This document shows positions 61,309 to 64,000 of a stretch of 64,000 bases of DNA, piece after piece; the stretch's first letter is position 1; the number at the start of each line of letters is the position of its first letter. The position numbers were made by a program, and so were the translations under genes. Origin of the DNA: Mucilaginibacter roseus (GTDB lineage: Bacteria; Bacteroidota; Bacteroidia; Sphingobacteriales; Sphingobacteriaceae); contig NZ_JAJPWV010000002.1 of the NCBI RefSeq assembly GCF_021215455.1, positions 1 through 64,000 on the forward strand. Direction: 5' to 3'. The notes beneath the pieces were generated by a model that was not told the origin of the DNA, made no database searches, and saw nothing but the letters and a program-made list of their open reading frames with translations.

Positions 61309-62235
61309 ATGAACCGAAAGTTATCACTTTACATTGCCATAGCCTGCATAGGCTATTTTAGCAACGCATCAGCACAACAGCTTAACAAAAAGCTTATTGC
61401 AGAGATAAAAGATATATATAACGCCGATCAGTATTACCGCGTAGCGACCAAAAAAGCTGCCGATTTACATGGCTGGGATTCACCGGAAACTGACTCCTTA
61501 ATGCGTCTGCAAGGCAAGGCCGACATTGAGAACACCAGCCGGATAACCGCCATAATTGACCAATATGGCTACCCGGGCAAATCACTTGTTGGCAAGCAAA
61601 ACGCTTCGCTGGCTTTTATGGTGATACAACATAGCGATGCCGAAACGCAGCGCAAGTACCTGCCGGTTATGACTAAAGCCGCTAACCGGGGCGAGCTTGC
61701 ATGGCGATCACTGGCTTTGCTTATAGACCGTGTAAAAACCGGGCAGAATGAAAAACAGGTATATGGCACCCAGCTTTGGCAAATGGGTAACAGCGTAAAA
61801 TTGTATCCTATTGCTGATGAAGCTGGTGTGAACATTCGCCGTAAAAAAATTGGCTTACCGCCGTTAGAAACTTACCTGCAGCAATGGAACATTAAATATA
61901 AAGTGCCCACGCAACAGCGTAATCCCAATCCGGAAGGTTTGTATTATAGCTATGAACAGCGTGAGGAATCGCCGGTTGAGTTGATAGGCGGAGAAAAAGC
62001 GCTTTATGCAAAAATTAAATACCCCGAAAGCGCCTTAAAGGAGCATGTAAGCGGCTGGATTACTGTTGAACTCACGGTTGATAAAGATGGCAAACCTAAA
62101 AATCTGAGCGTTGTAAAGGGACTTGGCCATGGCTGCGATGAAGAAGCCGTGCGGGTAATGAGCGAAGCCCGTTTCACCAACAAAACCGGCGAGGACCACG
62201 ACATGCGTTACCGCCTGCCTTTCGCAATACATTAA
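61309..62235 (+). CDS. DUF6624 protein with C-terminal TonB-C domain
   Basis: A 308-residue exported protein. It has a signal peptide (about 1-22, YFSNASAQQ), a DUF6624 helical part (about 25-200, with KTGQNEKQVYGTQLWQ and VNIRRKKIGLPPLETYLQQW) and a TonB_C beta domain (about 220-308, GWITVELTVDKDGKPKNLSV, then RYRLPFAIH). It lacks a membrane anchor, as in the two TonB-C proteins at 51.5-52.3 kb. The converging E2 gene ends 5 bases away. Confidence 0.8.
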   Translation: MNRKLSLYIAIACIGYFSNASAQQLNKKLIAEIKDIYNADQYYRVATKKAADLHGWDSPETDSLMRLQGKADIENTSRITAIIDQYGYPGKSLVGKQNASLAFMVIQHSDAETQRKYLPVMTKAANRGELAWRSLALLIDRVKTGQNEKQVYGTQLWQMGNSVKLYPIADEAGVNIRRKKIGLPPLETYLQQWNIKYKVPTQQRNPNPEGLYYSYEQREESPVELIGGEKALYAKIKYPESALKEHVSGWITVELTVDKDGKPKNLSVVKGLGHGCDEEAVRVMSEARFTNKTGEDHDMRYRLPFAIH

Positions 62236-62240
62236 CGTGT

Positions 62241-63617
62241 TTATTCCTCGCGCTTAACGTCCCAGTTTTCGAGGTAATCTGCAATTCGTTTAAGGAACGA
62301 GCCGCCCAGCATACCATCAACCACACGGTGATCATATGATAACGAAAGGTACATCATCTGCCTGATGGCGATCATATCTCCTTGCGGGGTTTCAATAACA
62401 GCCGGCTTTTTTTTGATAGCGCCAATAGCCAAAATGGCTACCTGCGGTTGGTTGATGATAGGCGTACCCATGATGTTACCAAATGTACCTATGTTGGTAA
62501 TGGTAAAGGTTCCATCCTTAATATCGTCCGGACTAAGCTTATTATTACGGGCACGGTTGGCCAGATCATTAACCGCACGGGTTAAGCCTGCAAGGTTCAG
62601 CTGATCGGCATTTTTTATAACAGGCGTTATCAGGTTTCCGCTTGGTAATGCGGTAGCCATGCTTATATTGATATCCTTTTTACGGATGATCTGCGAATTT
62701 TTTACCGATACATTGATAAGCGGAAAATCCTTAATAGCTTTTACCACCGCTTCAACAAAAATCGGTGTAAAGGTAATTTTTTCTTTCTCGCGCTGCTCAA
62801 AGCTGTTCTTAATCTTATCGCGCCACATTACCAGGTTGGTAACGTCGGCCTCAACAAATGAGCTTACGTGTGGCGATACCTGCTTACTCATTACCATATG
62901 ATCGGCAATAAGTTTGCGCATCCTGTCCATCTCAATGATCTCCTCATTGCCCGATGTAGATGCGGTACCTACCGGTGAAGTATACACAGGTTTAGCGACA
63001 GGTTGAGGAACTGGCTGTGGCTGTGCGGCACGTGGCTGCTGAACCTGCTGATTGCCACTTGTAGCGCGGTTTTCAAGGTAAGCCATCAAATCGTCCTTCG
63101 TTAAACGGCCATCCGCACCGGTACCCGGAATGCTATCTAATTCTTCATTAGTTATTCCTTCGGCTACCGCGATGTTGCGCACCAGCGGCGAATAAAAACG
63201 TACGGATGATGATATCGAAGGCGCAGCTTGCACCTCGCGTTGTGCTAACTGATCGGTACCCGGTATGCTGTAACTTTCCTGTTCCTGAACAGGCGTTTGT
63301 ACAGGCTGCTCTGCCGCAGGCGATGCTTCCTGTTGTGGTGCGGGTTGCTGTGGTGTTTCAACGGCAGTTTCCTCACCTTCAATTTCAATAATGGCTATTA
63401 CCTTGCCCACCTCTACCACGTCATCCTCGTTAAACAATATTTCAACAAGTTTACCGCTTACCGGAGATGGAATTTCGGAGTCTACCTTATCTGTAGCAAT
63501 CTCGGCTATGGTGTCATCGGCTTCTACGGTGTCGCCGGGCTTTTTCACCCACTTCACAATAGTCGCTTCGGCAACACTTTCACCCATTTTAGGTAGCAAT
63601 AACTGAAATTTAGCCAT
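62241..63617 (-). CDS. dihydrolipoamide acyltransferase (E2) of a 2-oxoacid dehydrogenase
   Basis: A 458-residue E2 core protein. The N-terminal lipoyl domain has the modified lysine in EIATDKVDSEIPSPVSG (Lys44). A Pro/Ala/Gln-rich linker (about 85-130) follows, then the E1/E3-binding domain (VRNIAVAEGITNEELDSIPG). A second Pro/Gln-rich linker precedes the catalytic domain, which ends in YDHRVVDGMLGG with the active-site His and Asp. Only one lipoyl domain is present. It could serve pyruvate or a branched-chain 2-oxoacid; no E1 or E3 gene is in the window, so the complex is not assigned. Confidence 0.9.
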   Translation of the reverse strand: MAKFQLLLPKMGESVAEATIVKWVKKPGDTVEADDTIAEIATDKVDSEIPSPVSGKLVEILFNEDDVVEVGKVIAIIEIEGEETAVETPQQPAPQQEASPAAEQPVQTPVQEQESYSIPGTDQLAQREVQAAPSISSSVRFYSPLVRNIAVAEGITNEELDSIPGTGADGRLTKDDLMAYLENRATSGNQQVQQPRAAQPQPVPQPVAKPVYTSPVGTASTSGNEEIIEMDRMRKLIADHMVMSKQVSPHVSSFVEADVTNLVMWRDKIKNSFEQREKEKITFTPIFVEAVVKAIKDFPLINVSVKNSQIIRKKDINISMATALPSGNLITPVIKNADQLNLAGLTRAVNDLANRARNNKLSPDDIKDGTFTITNIGTFGNIMGTPIINQPQVAILAIGAIKKKPAVIETPQGDMIAIRQMMYLSLSYDHRVVDGMLGGSFLKRIADYLENWDVKREE

Positions 63618-63661
63618 ATATGATATAACAGTTGATCGGTCAAAAATAACTAAATCTGCGA

Positions 63662-64000
63662 TTAAATTACCTTATCGTTAAGTAAAGTATTTAACATGCC
63701 CAAGGCGCTGATGGCCGAGCGTTCGATGTTTTGCTGACGCTTGCCCCTGAAGGTGAACTTTTTAACTAACTGCTTAGAGGCTGTTACTACTGCTATCCAA
63801 ACCGTGCCTACAGGCTTATCCGGCGTACCTCCATCGGGGCCAGCAATGCCGGTTACGGCAATGGCATAGTCTGACGCGAAATTTTTAAGCGCGCCGTTAG
63901 CCATCTCGATAACCGTTTCTTCGCTTACCGCGCCAAATTGCTGGATGGTTGCTGCGTTTACGCCCAGTATACTTTGTTTAAGCTGGTTGGAATAAGATAC
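63662..64000 (-). CDS. cinA: CinA C-terminal (PncC-type) domain, truncated by the window edge
   Basis: The 3' end of a gene that continues beyond position 64000. The frame is open to the edge (VSYSNQLKQSILGVNAATIQ from 64000), with no start inside the window that is needed. The segment FGAVSEETVIEMANGALKNF and YAIAVTGIAGPDGG is the nicotinamide-mononucleotide deamidase core of CinA. The ending AISALGMLNTLLNDKVI is typical. It could be full-length CinA or a single-domain PncC; the window cannot tell. It lies 44 bases from the E2 gene on the same strand. Confidence 0.9.
   Translation of the reverse strand, partial: VSYSNQLKQSILGVNAATIQQFGAVSEETVIEMANGALKNFASDYAIAVTGIAGPDGGTPDKPVGTVWIAVVTASKQLVKKFTFRGKRQQNIERSAISALGMLNTLLNDKVI

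Noticed and set aside
1..64000. CRISPR array, prophage, insertion sequence, or defence system
   Set aside because: No regularly spaced repeats, transposase, integrase, Cas or restriction genes are visible; the small repeats seen are REP-like or hairpins.

Overview
The window reads as a chromosomal segment of a Bacteroidota species, most likely family Sphingobacteriaceae (Mucilaginibacter/Pedobacter-like). The evidence is a SusC/SusD pair, DUF3857 proteins, a Bacteroidota-type promoter (TTTG-N19-TAnnTTTG) in front of the tRNA, many short tail-to-tail intergenic regions with strong hairpin terminators, and Bacteroidota-typical glycosidases. Taxonomy is inferred from gene families, not from a marker search. 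No phage, integrase, intact insertion sequence, CRISPR array or rRNA was seen.

Region 1 (0-21.3 kb) is an accessory, carbohydrate-oriented region. It opens with an FtsX/MacB-like permease, a Crp-type regulator and a DoxX-like protein. A GH32 fructan hydrolase follows, then a decayed strip holding the remnant of a GH29 alpha-L-fucosidase. Next come a NagX-like membrane acetyltransferase and a GH89 alpha-N-acetylglucosaminidase on the plus strand. A minus-strand unit runs inositol oxygenase > SusC > SusD. GH92 alpha-mannosidase and GH28 polygalacturonase lie divergently from it, and a convergent LacI-type repressor closes the region. Three palindromes built from TAAAC/GTTTA arms (4173, 6419, 16227) sit in front of the sugar genes and are good candidates for operators of this LacI-type protein.

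Region 2 (21.3-46.4 kb) is mostly housekeeping. It holds tRNA-Ser(TGA) with its own promoter and terminator; an envelope operon (PASTA protein, rhodanese, MltG, thioesterase, YihY) divergent from Ddl; a pirin-like protein with an unknown partner; and two exported proteins (intradiol dioxygenase-like, BSP-type peptidase). Then come RecQ, a mannose-1-phosphate guanylyltransferase, RlmB and DnaB. A tandem lipoprotein pair follows, one member broken by an amber codon exactly at the lipobox. After it lie a two-gene radical-SAM DNA-repair-type cassette, PrmC, RibD, a YigZ-type protein, DinB, MgtE and BioB.

Region 3 (46.4-64 kb) contains two DUF3857 proteins (one apparently without its transglutaminase catalytic residues), a DEDDh exonuclease, two tandem exported TonB-C proteins, a polyprenyl diphosphate synthase, RNase R and a fused dipeptide-type ABC ATPase with a PolB-like exonuclease. 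It ends with PBP1C, an NlpC/P60 lipoprotein, a DUF6624-TonB-C fusion, a 2-oxoacid dehydrogenase E2 and the 3' end of cinA, cut by the window edge.

The most interesting points are the putative shared operator set around the sugar genes, the fucosidase remnant beside one operator, the inositol oxygenase placed at the head of a SusCD operon, and the amber-interrupted lipoprotein. I did not find a clearly new defence or mobile system.
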